Shown: positions 1 to 11,180 of the stretch, piece by piece
Numbering within the stretch: position 1 is the stretch's first letter
How the letters are laid out: the number at the start of each line of letters is the position of its first letter
Source of the DNA: Jacaranda mimosifolia
Taxonomy: Eukaryota; Streptophyta; Magnoliopsida; Lamiales; Bignoniaceae
NCBI GenBank assembly: GCA_018894105.1
Contig: CM032125.1
Location: 35,883,032-35,947,031 of the forward strand
Direction of reading: 5' to 3'
Length of the DNA stretch: 64,000 bases
Made by a program: the position numbers and the translations under genes
Notes under the pieces: model-generated
What the model was told of the DNA's origin: nothing
The model's input: the letters and a program-made list of their open reading frames with translations, nothing else
Databases searched by the model: none

Positions 1-36
1 GTCAATTTTACCTCAAATTTCAAGGCAAAATCAACA
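1..36 (-). repeat. 3' LTR terminus of the Copia element (rest outside the window)
   Basis: Thirty-six bases ending in AAATCAACA match the outer end of the 5' LTR (4601-4636) with one substitution at position 26. Only this terminus is visible, so an insertion age from LTR divergence cannot be estimated here. Confidence 0.9.
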
Positions 37-50
37 ATTCTCCACCTTGA
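37..50 (-). other. Polypurine tract of the Copia element
   Basis: The minus strand reads TCAAGGTGGAGAAT directly against the 3' LTR. This purine-rich stretch is where plus-strand priming is expected, and GGTGGAG is common in Tnt1-like elements. Confidence 0.8.
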
Positions 51-98
51 CTTGAAATTCCCATTCATCTTCTTTGTCCCTGCCCCCAATAGGGCCTA

Positions 99-1897
99 TT
101 ATCTGAGTTTGCAAACATTAATCAAATCCAAGCAATGCTCGAATTTGATTCCTGTAACAGCCTTAGTCAACATGTATGCCGGATTATCCTTAGTCCCAGC
201 TTTGTCAACCAACATGACTCCTTGGGACACCATATCCCGAACAAAGTGATACCTCACATCTATGTGCTTTGTTCTCTCATGAAATGTTTGATTCTTTGAC
301 AAGTGTATGGCACTCTGACTGTTACAAAATACCTTAGTGATCTCAGAAGTCATACTCATATCATCAATCAGCCCCTTTAGCCAAATGCCTTCTTTAACGC
401 CTTCAGCCAAAGCCATGTACTCAGCTTCTGTTGTGGACAATGCAACTGATGACTGCAAAGTCGCCTTCTAGCTAACCGTACAACTTGATACACAAAACAC
501 ATAGCCCGTCATGGACCTTCTGCTGTCCAAATCTCCTGCATAATCCGCATCTACATAGCCAATAATTCTTGTAGTAGAATTCGATTGACTATACCTCAAA
601 CATCTGCCTGCAGAGCCTCTCAGATACCTCATGATCCATTTCACTGCCTGCCAATGAGTCTTTCCTGGCTTGTGCATACACCTGCTCACAATACTGACTG
701 CATGTGAAATGTCTGGCCTAGTGCACACCATGGCGTACATCAAGCTACCTACTGCAATAGCATATGACACATTTGACATGTGCTCCACCTCCTCCTCAAT
801 ACTCGGTGATAGATCTGATGAGAGCCTGAAATGAGCTGCAAGTGGCGTACTAACTGGCTTGGACTTATCCATCCCAAATTGCTCAAGTACTTTCTCAATG
901 TAATACTGTTGAGACAAGTATAACAATCTTGCGTGTCTGTCCCGGATGATCTCCATATCCAAAATCTTCTTTGCACCACCCAAATCCTTCATCTCAAATT
1001 CTTCACTTAACTGAGCTTTTAATGGTTGATCTCAGATATGTTTCTAGAGGCAATCAACATATTATCAATGTACAACAGCAAATATACGAGAAGGCTATCA
1101 CTACAAATTTTGTAATATACACAACAATCAAATTTGTTTTTAGTATATCCTATCTTGGTAATAAAAGCATCAAACCTTTTATACCATTGCCTGGGAGACT
1201 GCTTCAGGCCATATAATGACCACTTCAAAAGACATGCTTGATTTTGTTTCCCGGGAATAACAAATCCTTCTGGTTGACTCATGTAGATTTGTTCCTCCAA
1301 CTCACCATGCAAATATACTGTCTTCACATCCATCTCCTCCAGTTCCATATCAAACAGAGCAACCATGGCAAGTAAAACACGAATGGAAGTATGTTTTACA
1401 ATTGGGGAGAATACTTCATGAAAGTCAACTCCCTATCTCTGAGTAAAACCCTTAGCAACCAATCGCGTCTTGTATCTAGCATCTTCAACACCGGGAATCC
1501 CTTCCTTCTTCTTGTAGATCCATTTACAACCTATAATCTTCTGCCCTTTAGGTATATCAACCAACTCCCATGTGCTATTCTTGTGTAGAGACTCCATCTC
1601 TTTACTCATAGCAGCAACCCATTTATCAGAATCTGGCCTGGAAATTGCCTCTTTGTATGAGACTGGATCATCTCCTACAAACTCTTCAGCTGAACTCAAA
1701 GCATAAGCTACCAGATTTGAGTAAGCATACCGCTGTGGTAGTTTGATCTGCCTCCCCTTCCTATGGCGAGCCAAGCGATAATTTTGCAGTGGTTCATTTT
1801 CCTGCTGTTGGTTAGGTGGCAATGTGCTCTCACTAGTTTCATCCACCACCTTCTGTTTCCCCTTTGAAACTTGTGGAGGATCAACATAAATCTCCAC
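99..1897 (-). pseudogene. Copia reverse transcriptase and RNase H, broken by stops and a frameshift
   Basis: The RT starts in 1433-1897 (STWELVDIPKGQKIIGCKWI, YKTRLVAKGFTQR) and is stopped by TAG at 1433-1435. It resumes in the same frame through 1019-1366 (DVKTVYLHGELEEQIYMSQP, SLYGLKQSPRQWYK). The usual catalytic YVDD is YIDN here. A one-base shift near 1020 precedes 468-992, the RT tail and RNase H start (VDADYAGDLDSRRSMTGY). A Trp codon changed to TAG (468-470) precedes the end of RNase H (ALSTTEAEYMAL). Both the lost second Asp of YxDD and the stops argue against activity. Confidence 0.92.
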
Positions 1898-1930
1898 CTT
1901 CTCCTTAACGCCCTGTTGACTGCTTTCCTG

Positions 1931-3017
1931 CTACTCCATCTTCTTCATCATCGCAGACTCATTGAATGTCACGTCTCTGCTGATAATCATCTTGGAGCCC
2001 TTGTCATCATTACACCACAAACGATAACCTTTGACTCCATCTGCATAGCTTAGGAATATGCATTTCCTAGCCCTTGGCTCAAGCTTCCCATCCCGGACAT
2101 GAGCATAGGCTGGATGCCCAAATACTCTCAGATTTAAGTAATCAGCAGAACACTTGGACCAAACTTCCATTGGTGTCTTGCAGTCCAAAGCAGTTGATGG
2201 TGACCTATTCACCAAATAACACACAATGTTAATTGCTTCTGCCCAAAAATCCTTGGACAATCCGGCGTTAAAGAGCATGCATCTGGCTCTTTCCAAGATA
2301 GTCATGTTCATTCGTTCTCCAACTCCATTCTGTTGTGGTGTATGTACAACTGTGCGATGCCTCACAATTCCTTCGTTCTCGCAGAATTCTTGAAATTCCT
2401 TCTTGCGGAACTCCAATCCGTTGTCAGTCCTCAAGCGCTTGATCTCCTTTCCTGTCTGCTTCTCAATTAAGGTTTTCCATTGCTTGAAGTTGACAAACAC
2501 CTCATCCTTATGCTTCAGCATGTACACCCATACTCTCCGTGAGAAATCATCTATGAATGTTAGCATGTACCTTACACCTCCCTTTGAAGGAACCTGAGAA
2601 GGCCCCCAAAGATCTGAGTGAATGTAATCCAAGGTACCTTTGGTCTTATGAACTGCAGTACCGAATTTCACCCTATGTTGCTTGCCTAGCACACTGCTCG
2701 CAGAAATCCAGTTCTCCAGTCTTCTCTCCACAAAGTAAACCTCGTTTGCTTAGTTCTAACATCCCCCTCTCACTCATATGCCTAAGCCGCATATGCCAGA
2801 GTCTCGTAGTATCATTGACTGATGAAGAAACCGCTGTAGTACCAAAAACCGTGTTTCCCTGCAATATGTAAATGCCGTTCCGCTTTTCTCCCTTCATGAT
2901 AAGCAGTGCACCTTTGGAAACCCGCAGAACTCCATCTCGAGCTCTGTACTCACAACCATCTTGTCCAGAGTACCTAGCGATATCAGATTTTTCTTCAAAT
3001 CTGGACATGACGCACAT
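1931..3017 (-). pseudogene. Copia gag-pre-integrase and integrase core, broken
   Basis: Region 2673-3017 carries the integrase HHCC-type zinc finger area (LWHMRLRHMSERGM...DFCEQC). After a frameshift near 2700, 1931-2731 carries the core: HSDLWGPS, FIDDFSRRVWVY, RLRTDNGLEF and HTPQQNGVGERMN, which include the D,D(35)E residues. A TAG at 1931-1933 stops the frame before the RT domain, although the same frame continues beyond it. Confidence 0.9.
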
Positions 3018-3186
3018 CTGTTATGGTCCTTACTATCCCATCATGCATTCTGATACAGACTGAGCCAATTCCTACAACCCTGCAAGAAGCGTCGTTTCCC
3101 ATAAACACTTTACCACCATCACATTTCTGGTATGTGGTAAACCAATCTTCTTTTGGGCACATGTGGTAGGAACAACCACTATCCAA
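2995..3186 (-). pseudogene. Copia aspartic protease remnant
   Basis: The translation contains [10 protein letters not shown], the Copia protease active-site region with D-S-G in place of the usual D-T/S-G, followed by the [10 protein letters not shown] segment that normally leads into the gag-pre-integrase domain. The frame is lost near 3000 and resumes in another frame at 3017. Confidence 0.85.
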
Positions 3187-3200
3187 AATCCATTCAGAGC

Positions 3201-4046
3201 TTAGTAAAGTTTTAGCAACGTTGAGAATAAACCTACCTTCAGACTCATCCTCAACAATTCCTGCGACATCATCCCGTTTCTGATCAGAAGTTTCACCTGC
3301 ATGCTTCGCCTTTCCTTGTTCCGGACAATTCCATTTCCAATGCCCTTTCTACTGCACCTAAAACACTTGTTACTGTTTCTAGGCTTGGTTCGGGACTTCG
3401 ATCGGCCTCTACTCCTTCCCCTTTCTCTTAGTCTCCCTCTTGCCACCAATCCTTCCCCACTTTCAGCATCGTTGTTGCCTAGGACATGTTTTCTCAACTC
3501 GTTGGAATTCAATGAGGCCTTCACATCCTCCATTGAAATTGTATCTCTCATGTACAACAAATTAGTAACCAAGTGCTCAAAAGATTTTGGCAAAGAACAC
3601 AAGAGAATTAAAGCTTGATCCTCATCATTAATTTTGACATCTATACTAGCGAGATCCAGAATCACCTTATTGAAAAAATCAATATGTTGAGTAATAGATG
3701 TACCTTCCTTCATCCTTAATGTGTATAATCGCTGTTTCAAATACAACCGATTTGTCAGGGACTTCGTCATATATAGACTCTCCAACTTCTTCCATAAATC
3801 AACTGGCGTACTTTCCGTGGCGACCTCTCTCAGTACGTTATCCGCCAATGATAACACCAGAGTACCGTAAGCCTTCGCCATGAACTCATCATTCTCCTCG
3901 TCCTTCAGTGGTTCTGGCAAGAAATCTCTGCTCTTTAACGCTCTTTGTAATCCTTGTTGACACAGGAGGGCGTGAACCTTCATCTTCCACAGCTCAAAGT
4001 CGTTCTTCCCATCGAATTTCTCTACCTCATACTTTATTCCTGACAT
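3201..4046 (-). pseudogene. Copia gag (UBN2-type capsid plus zinc knuckle), frameshifted
   Basis: The first ATG is at 4046, just inside the PBS. The product opens with FDGKNDFELWKMKVHALL, typical of Copia Gag, then the helical capsid region (LWKKLESLYMTKSLTNRLYL, ALILLCSLPKSFEHL) and an Arg/Ser-rich stretch. The CCHC knuckle starts normally (CFRCSRKG) but the frame breaks before its His near 3340. A missing base there throws the rest out of frame and separates gag from the protease region. Nucleocapsid function would be lost. Confidence 0.9.
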
Positions 4047-4058
4047 CTGATCCAACCT

Positions 4059-4070
4059 GCTCCGATACCA
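4059..4070 (-). other. Primer-binding site (initiator tRNA-Met type)
   Basis: The minus strand reads TGGTATCGGAGC three bases inside the 5' LTR. This matches the usual plant Copia PBS (TGGTATCAGAGC) apart from one base and would prime minus-strand synthesis from initiator tRNA-Met. Confidence 0.9.
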
Positions 4071-4073
4071 ATT

Positions 4074-4636
4074 TGTTGGAACCCAGGAGGATCTATTGTG
4101 GAAACAATGAAATAATAGTAAAGTAATTCGATGTAAAGTGACAACAAGATTTAACGTGGTTCGGCAATGTGCCTAATCCACCCGACAAAGAAAAGGAATT
4201 TTATTGATCTCAAATCAAAGTGCAAATACAAATTTGAATCCCACAAATCTCACGAAAATACCTAACACTCTCGTTCTAAACTCCATCTTGAGAGAATTAC
4301 TCAAAAGCAGTAAAGAAGCCCTTGTGTTATGTTAGTGATGCTTTTTCCGAAAGAAAAAACTAATATTTATAGTCGAAAACCGAAGTCTAAGGCCAATGGG
4401 ATTGCGTCACGCGCCAGGGCGCACAAAACTTGCGCCGGGGCGTGCGACACGTCTTTTTGCTCCCTTTTCTCCCCTGTACACCCCTTGGCGCGCCTTACCT
4501 CGCGTCCCGGCGCGTGGCGTCCTTCCAACACGCGTCGGGGTGTGTTCTCGAGCCCATTTCGACCACTTTGCTTCCTTTTGCTCCATTTCTTCCGTTCCTT
4601 GTCAATTTTACCTCAAATTTCAAGGTAAAATCAACA
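4074..4636 (-). repeat. 5' LTR of the Copia element
   Basis: The LTR is 563 bp with TGTTG...CAACA ends on either strand. Its outer 36 bp recur at 1-36. Its inner end abuts the primer-binding site at 4059-4070. The outer part is GC-rich (about 4390-4560). The part near the PBS reads, on the minus strand, as AATAAAATTCC followed by a GCC(G)AACC block. The same block occurs near the 3' end of the solo LTR at 19732-20344, which marks the two as related LTR types. Confidence 0.9.
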
Positions 4637-4992
4637 GAATTAAAGTCCAAAAATTTCAAAAGAGCACCAAACTCCATGTAAAAAATTGCTTAAATATGTG
4701 TTTGGATCAAAAAACATGTAAACTGCCGAGTTTGGGCAGTAGCTCCTTCCTAGGTGCTGGCGGAGCGCGCCCAAGCGTGGGTGTATTCCTGACAGGCGCT
4801 AGGGCACCCCCCATGCGTGAGCCCCAGCGCCCAGCGGGTACTTCTCCACGCCCGTGTGTGCAACGCCCCGCCGGAGTGCACTTGTTCTGTGCCCCCGCGT
4901 GCCCACTTTTGTCCAGTCGTCGTTTCTGCACCATTTCTGGCGTTTCTCGTTGTTTTCATCATTTTTAATTCAAATTTCAAGCACATTCAACA
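4637..4992 (-). repeat. Fragment of an older LTR hosting the Copia insertion
   Basis: On the minus strand it begins TGTTGAATGTGCTTGAAATT, nearly the same start as the solo LTR at 19732 (TGTTGAATGTGTCTTGAAATT). It shares that LTR's GC-rich middle and its AAATATG(T/A)GTTTGG(A/G)TCAAAAA segment. The rest would lie beyond the Copia element, left of the window. The flanking pentamer GAACT at 4993-4997 is the candidate target duplication. The long GC-rich open frames here are by-products of base composition. Confidence 0.75.
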
Positions 4993-5152
4993 GAACTAAC
5001 AAGAAATATTCTCAGAAAATCAATAGCGGACATTTTGGTGTTAATTGTACCGTTTAATGTTGGCTTGAGTCTCAAAAATCATAGATCAATAGGATTCGAT
5101 ATCCAAGTTAAGTGGGATTTCAGGGTTGAAAATTTGATCAAAGATATGTAGA

Positions 5153-5470
5153 ATGTATGATAATTGGGAAAGACTGGTAGCTGCTGTGATACAAACAGAG
5201 CTACTCTGGCAAATATGCCATGCCCATTCAAGAACCCCCGCCTCAGTTCATCAGTTTCTTCAGATTTCAGTTCCAGTTTCCTCTTTTTAAGTCCTTTATT
5301 TCCAATCCCTCTCTTAACTGTAAGAATATACAAAAAATGACAAAATTTTTCAAGTCTGCTGAGTCTCTTTCATTCCAAACTTTTGCAAATGACAGACTGA
5401 AATACTGAGGAAAGCAAACACGCTTGGGATTTTTGCAAGAATCCATTCAGAGAAGTCAAATAAAAAATAT
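5153..5470 (+). pseudogene. Inverted fragment of a tandem-kinase first exon
   Basis: The plus strand encodes MYDNWERLVAAV then LLWQICHAHSRTP. This is the N-terminal block shared by every tandem-kinase copy in the window, but the others lie on the minus strand. A stop follows shortly (about 5287) and the rest is poorly open. The segment is duplicated at 20403-20700. It butts head-on against the tail of the minus-strand pseudogene, so an inversion or local rearrangement preceded the block duplication. Confidence 0.75.
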
Positions 5471-5504
5471 TATTGGTTCTTAATGAATCAAAGGTTATAG
5501 CATT

Positions 5505-7560
5505 TCTACTGCTCTTTCCATATTTATTCTCTTCTCTGGATCATCTTCCACACAAGACAAAGCCATATTCAGCATATCCTGCATCTGTTCCCTTAACCCA
5601 AGTAATTCTTAGAACCGTGCGGTCATCACGAGCATTATAACGCGCCCAATGGCCGTGCTGGCGACTGGTGGCCCTCTAACATGACATATAGCATTGTAGA
5701 CAGACTTTCTTGACTGAAGTAATATTCATAAATACCAAATGTCCTTCGCTCAGACAAATAACAAGTAGTATCCCCTTAGATTAACCAAATTCTCATGCTC
5801 AATACTCCTAATGATCTTCATCTGTTGCCCCAAAATCTTTTGCGTAAGTTTCCCTATCATCAATCTCCTCACCAACCCACAAACGACTGTCGTATGTCCA
5901 CATTTCCTCCTCAAGATTGTCAAAAGGAGCCTCTAACAATGTCTCGACCCCAAATGCAAAGGGGGAGTCCTCTGTCCTCATTCCTCAACAATCCTACTAC
6001 CCATTGATGGCTGAGTGATAAATTGACTACTGGCAATAGATAGGTTTAATAGCTTCCATCATCTTCACAACATCAGACAATTGTGGTCTCTGCTCCGGAT
6101 TCTCTTCAATACACCTCATTGCCACAAGCAATACCTTCCACATTTCTGTAAGTGCAGTAGGATTCCTCACAGGACAAATTCAAAGACTATAAGGGTTCCG
6201 GCTTCAAGAAAGTTACGAGTAACCGATCTGACCAGGTGCATTCTATTGTCAATGTTGCCGCCATTCCAGGGGAATGTTCCGGTAAGAAGTTCTAGAAGCA
6301 ACACTCCAAAGCTGTAGATATCAGATTCCTAGGAATGGTTACATTGTGAGTATATATTAGCAATAGCCCTTGCTACACAAATCGCAATTCTTACACGGGA
6401 TTCCCACTCTAACAGATACCTCTGAAATTTCTTGCCTGCAAAGGGACACAAAGCATTAGATCATTGAACATTCTTGACTGTTTAACTACTGATATGATTC
6501 TACTTTATGTAGAATTTGGACATGAAACTAGTCATTACTTTTATCTGGTGGAGCTATCCTAAAGAGGACTAAAACCTACTTAATTTTCTCCTTGCTTCAG
6601 TAGAGAAAACAGTTCAACAACAATAACATAGGGTATATTATATTACACTAACATCCCCTTCTAGTATCAAAATTATAAATAAGCATTTTGCTGTTGGAAT
6701 TTGGTCGAAGTTAATGGAATTTAATTCCAAATAACAAATTTAACCTTCAACGAACTCTAATAAAAATATAAAAATTATTTAAAACATAAAATTTTTAACC
6801 CAAAAAACTCATCATCCCTTCTCTCTTTGTTTTGTAGTTCTTTTAATCTAAAAAGTTGTCTCTTAGATCATTCTATACTACACTATCAATTGTTCTCCCT
6901 CAGTCCTCTTTCTTGACTGTTCTCTAGATCTTATCAATATTTGAGTATAGTTTGTAAGGTTCATTAAGATTTAGTGATGAGGACATCAAATTATGCTAGT
7001 TTAATTGACATTGGGCAATTGGGAGTAAAATGTATGAAAGTAAATTGTAAAAGAAGTATTTGTAATTTTGTTAGAAAAACATCATGAGCATTTCATCTTT
7101 GTTAGAAAAATAAGCCTGACTGGGAGCCACATATACATCTTCATCCCTACTATACTTCTGGATACCTGCGTGTTTTCTTCAAGATCTTGTTCCGATACAT
7201 GACCAGCTCCCCTCAATCTCTTCATCAAATGAGTAGTATAAATCTCATTATCCATCAATATTGACCTATATGGAATTGCAAATTTATCATTTCCAATCAT
7301 TTCAAAATGCACTAGTATTCCTCCTCATGAGACAACCTAAACGGAAGTTGATAGCACAGCTTCATAATCAGAACCAAGATCATCTGTGGAAGCTTCTTCC
7401 TCCTATTCTTCATCCTCATGCAACAGTGCGATTTCCCTGGAGGAAGCCAGTCCCTGCAGGATCCAAGAACTGGCAGCCAGGTCACTGGTTGGTGTCCTCA
7501 AATTCAAACTAGAACAACTATCAGCCAGGGATGCTGACAGGAGGCTATCAGCATGAAAAA
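5505..7560 (-). pseudogene. Tandem-kinase pseudogene 1 (type A)
   Basis: Minus-strand pieces appear in gene order. A 5'-truncated first exon (about 7560-7080) contains HFEMIGNDKFAIPYRSILM and KRLRGAGHVSE. A kinase-1 C-lobe (about 6430-6020) contains SDIYSFGVLLLELLTG. A kinase-2 N-lobe scrap (about 5990-5700) contains IRSIEHENLVNLRGYY, and a kinase C-terminal piece (about 5650-5505) contains MLNMALSCVEDDPEKR. Stops and frameshifts occur throughout and the HRD-bearing segments are not visible. The IYDNWERLV start is missing because the first exon is joined at about 7560 to the 3' flank of the next pseudogene. The colinear copy is 20715-22937. Confidence 0.8.
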
Positions 7561-7739
7561 TTTGCCTAGGGAATTACAATCAGGCTCATGTTACCTTCTT
7601 ATATATCCTACACCAATCGAACTATAAGGTTCATGCAGATTATTAGATAAGAGAAGAAGAGAACTTCAAATGTAGTAAAAAATTTCAGGTTAGAAGACCA
7701 GGACTTCTCCAAATATATACACAACTTCATGGTGCGATT

Positions 7740-9738
7740 ATGGACAATAATAGGTCTTCCAATGATGGTTAGACAGATGAATTGCTCCCTGTTTCAACTT
7801 CACTAATCTCCTCCAGCTTCCTCACTACATGAGCCATTTTAGATATTAGCTCAGGGACAGTTTCAACACAACCCAGCGCAACTTGCAGCAATTGTTCCAT
7901 TGCCTCCTCATGATCGCGCTGATATCTCAGAAGCTCGCCAAACACTTCAAAATCCCACTCCTCATGCATAACAGACTGAATCTACCTGATTAGTGAGATG
8001 GTCTTGTCATCGTCTGTGTAGTGTGAAGGTTGCTTTCCAGAGACAAGTTCAAGTAGCACAAATCCAAAGCCGTACACATCAGAAGCTTGGGACATATTTG
8101 TGATGTCTGTGATTACAGGGGCACATTATTCAGCCACCCACGTAACTGGCAATGTTGCTGTGGTCGAGAATATTGTTGCCAATCCAACATCAGTGACACG
8201 GACATATTGTTGTTCATCGAGGAAAATGTTTGAAGCACTGATATTTCCATGCACAAGCTTCCCACCTTCTTGTCCGTGGATGTGGGCAATCACCCTTATA
8301 TCTTCCATCATCTTTACAGCATCATACAATTCTGGTCTCTGCTTTGGATTTTTTTCAACACATCTCATTGCCACTAGCAACATTTTCCGAATTTCTTTCA
8401 GTGCAGTAGGATTCCTCACAGGAACAAATTCAAATACTAAGGGTTCCAGCTTTCAGAAATTTATGAGTTGGCCATCTGACTAGATTCATTCTGTTGTCAA
8501 CATCGCTGCCATTCCTGGAGAATTTTCCGGTAAGAAGTTCTAACAGCAACACTCCAAAGCTGTAGATATCAGATTTCTGGGAAGGGTTACAATTATAGGG
8601 TACTTCAGGAGAACAGAACCCTGCCGCAGGAATGACAATTGATGCTTCCGCCATGGTTTCCAAGCCAAGAACAGAGAAGTCGTTGTTATCTTGTGCATCC
8701 AAAAATTCATCCCATGCTTTTGTATCTCCATTGGCAAGCTTCCTTCACTGGGTATTAGTAATAGTCCTTGCTACACATACTGCAATTCTTAAATGGGATT
8801 CCCAGTCCAATACATACTTGCCGAGCTTTTTCCCTGCAAAGGGGCACAAAACATTAGATTATTGAATAATCTTGACTGTTTAACCATTCCTATTATCATC
8901 CTGCTGTTCATTGCTATACCATCATTTAATTGCTCTCTTATATTTGATGGACAAGGTAGTAATAGATTCAGCCATTACTATCACAGCTATTGGACTTATG
9001 AGTATTCGGACGATAGTTTAGTTACACAATTCTAGAGGTTGATCCAAAATTGAGTCAATCACATTTGTTAGAAGCGGACAATAGAGTGGTTGTACTAGAA
9101 ACTGACTCATTTATGCAATATTGTAATATAGGTTGATGTACCATACAATCAACATTATATAGAATTTGGACAAGAAACTAATCCTTTCTTTTACTGCATC
9201 AATAGAGAAAAACAATTTAACTACCACAAAAACATAAGAGCTTTGAGCATACCATACCCTGGCTTTGGTACTAGTATATTATCAGCATTTCAACCTTGTA
9301 AGAAAAATAAGCGATATTATCATGAACCTCCATGTTTCCCCTCAATCTCTTCACCACAGTTGTGATTCCATCATCCATTACTAATATATTGTGAATTGCA
9401 AATTTCTCCTTTCTAAGCGTTTCAAAATATAGTACACCGCTACGTATGACATCGTCAACAGAAGTGGATATCATAGTATCATAATCCAAAACAAGATGAT
9501 TTGTAGGAGATGTTTCCTCGTATTCTTCATTCTTCTGTGACATTACATGCTTGGAGGGAGATGGTCCCAGGACCTGAGAACTGGCAGCCAGGTCACTAGG
9601 TGGTGACCTCAAATTGAAACTAGAACAATCAGCCAAGGACACTGACGGGATGCTATCACCATGAAAAAGTTGCCAAAGCTCATCTCTCCGCAAAACAGCT
9701 GCCACCAGCCTCTCCCAGTTATCATAGATTTTCGACAT
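7740..9738 (-). pseudogene. Tandem-kinase pseudogene 2 (type B), kinase 1 fused to kinase-2 C-lobe
   Basis: The first exon starts at ATG 9738 (MSKIYDNWERLVAAVLRRDE) and carries a very diverged N-lobe without a glycine loop but with TTVVKRLRG. A Glu codon has become TAG just before a GTATGG donor (about 9257). Exon 2 (about 8835-7770) contains a degenerate C-lobe (KSDIYSFGVLLLELLTGK) ending KMMEDI, then runs straight into a second C-lobe (KLVHGNISASNIFLDEQQ, VTDVGLATI). The whole kinase-2 N-lobe is absent. Interruptions include TGA near 8745, a 2-bp deletion near 8440, TAA near 8132 and another stop near 7985. Most recur in the copy at 25632-27643. Confidence 0.85.
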
Positions 9739-10439
9739 CTTTGTAGTATGGATTAAAGCTAAGAATGATGAAGATATCCTCTAAAATAACTAAAATTACT
9801 AACCAAAACCCAGGATCCGAGTTTTTTGTTACGACTGACCCAATCTGATGTCATATCAGGCCCAAAACTCAATATTTGGATGATAGTACGGGCAAGATCC
9901 AGTAGTGCCACCTAAAATGAGTCATACTGGGCCCAACAGCATGCTATAAATACCCCATTAATCATTTGCTGAGGACTAACTGAATGAATGTCTTGTGACT
10001 TTATTGCAACCCCATTAAGAATTCGACCTCAAAAACAAGATTTGTCCTAGACCTTCTAAGTTAGAATCCTCAGACCCTGATTTGGAAACTCAATTTGGAT
10101 GATTTTGTCTCTTACTTTCTGCGAAGTTGAGCGACAGGTTTTACTTGTATACCATCTATCATTAGACCTTTCTATCAATTGGATCATAAATTTGCTGAGG
10201 TCTCATTTGTTTGACATTACTTAGTTTGAGCTTGTAAAAAAACACACCACTTTAAAAACAATCAAACAACTCGATAAAATCCACAACTTTGTTCCCCTGT
10301 TATGTTAAATGTGACCTGACCAAAGTTGTTCCTAATCTCTCACAAAGAATGTAATCAAGAGAGACTACTGACCTTGTTAATGAGAACTGCAACGCCAACT
10401 TGGATCCGCATATATATATACATATATATCTGTATGTAT
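9739..10439. other. Duplicated 5' flank of tandem-kinase pseudogene 2
   Basis: No gene is seen. From 9739 to about 10315 the sequence matches 27644-28220 (5' flank of pseudogene 5), for example GACCTTCTAAGTTA and AAATGTGACCTGAC. Homology stops abruptly after that. A short TA-rich microsatellite lies near 10410-10440. Confidence 0.7.
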
Positions 10440-11180
10440 GAAAGCTGACAATTCACAAGTTGCAGAATCATGAGCAAACTGTCCAGTAACTTCGTGGCCA
10501 GCAGAAGTCTTTCCCTAGTTAAGGTGTGTATGTATTTGCTATTTGTTATAAATATTCATGCCACCTTTACCTAGAGGAAGGACTGTCTCCAAAAAATTAA
10601 ATAAGTTATATGAGTTGCTTCACTGGTTAATCAAATAATAGTACTAGCAACAACAAAATGAAGAAGTCCAACAACTTTAGGAAGCTAAAATGTTACTTGA
10701 ATCATGAAGTGCAAGAAAAAAATAACTGTAACCAATCTGAAGGATATGAGCACCATTAAGAATCTCACTCAAGAAATTCCTAATAGAAAGGTGTAGAGCA
10801 CAGAACCACTCCTCAGAAAAGTACATGCAAAACTGCTGATTCTGCAAATACTTAATTGCTGCAAGGAATAAAATTAATAAAATCAGCCCCCAAAGAACAA
10901 ATTAATTATAAAAATGGGTAATAAAATGAACTAACCAAACCAGGAAACTCCAACTGTCATCTCTTTGCAGCAAATCATTGCCAAAAACTCCAACACTTTG
11001 TCTTTCCTTCCACATTTCAGCGCATTAACAATGAAACAATGCAGAGTTGGCCGCTCCAATTTCGATATAACAGAAATCAGATTTGAATAGGAATGAGAAA
11101 AGCAGTTTTTGAAAAAGCTGAGCAGGTCGAACAACTTATAGGCCTCGAATGTGGGGATATAAACAGAGAAATTCCCTCTC
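10440..11180 (-). pseudogene. WDR91-like WD40 gene, internally deleted copy a
   Basis: Minus-strand exon pieces match a plant WDR91-type protein (LisH/CTLH region, coiled coil, WD40). Region 11178-10925 encodes FSVYIPTFEAYKLFDLLSFF and IVNALKCGRKDKVLEF, then loses frame by one base. About 10865-10750 encodes MYFSEEWFCALHLSIRNFLS. Region 10600-10450 matches the C-terminal WD40 exon of the copy at 54.7-55.1 kb. The coiled-coil and central WD40 exons are missing, so this is a deletion derivative. It is the only copy in the window that retains the N-terminal exon. Family assignment comes from recalled motifs, not a search. Confidence 0.78.

Larger units (their letters stand above)
1..4636 (-). 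mobile_element. Ty1/Copia LTR retrotransposon (Tnt1-like), degenerate, cut by the window edge
   Basis: Read on the minus strand, the element runs 5' LTR (4636-4074), PBS, gag, protease, integrase, reverse transcriptase, RNase H, polypurine tract, then the last 36 bp of the 3' LTR. Integrase before reverse transcriptase is the Copia order, and the motifs resemble Tnt1-type Pol. The visible 3' LTR end (1-36) matches 4601-4636 with one mismatch. The reading frame has at least three premature TAG codons (468-470, 1433-1435, 1931-1933) and at least four frameshifts (near 1020, 2700, 3000 and 3340), so this copy cannot make its own proteins. The right flanking pentamer is GAATT (4637-4641); the matching target duplication would lie left of the window. 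The element lies inside another LTR (4637-4992). Confidence 0.95.

Noticed and set aside
4396..4968. 190-residue open frame on the plus strand, GC-rich
   Set aside because: It lies across two LTRs and exists because GC-rich DNA lacks stops. No domain is recognisable.
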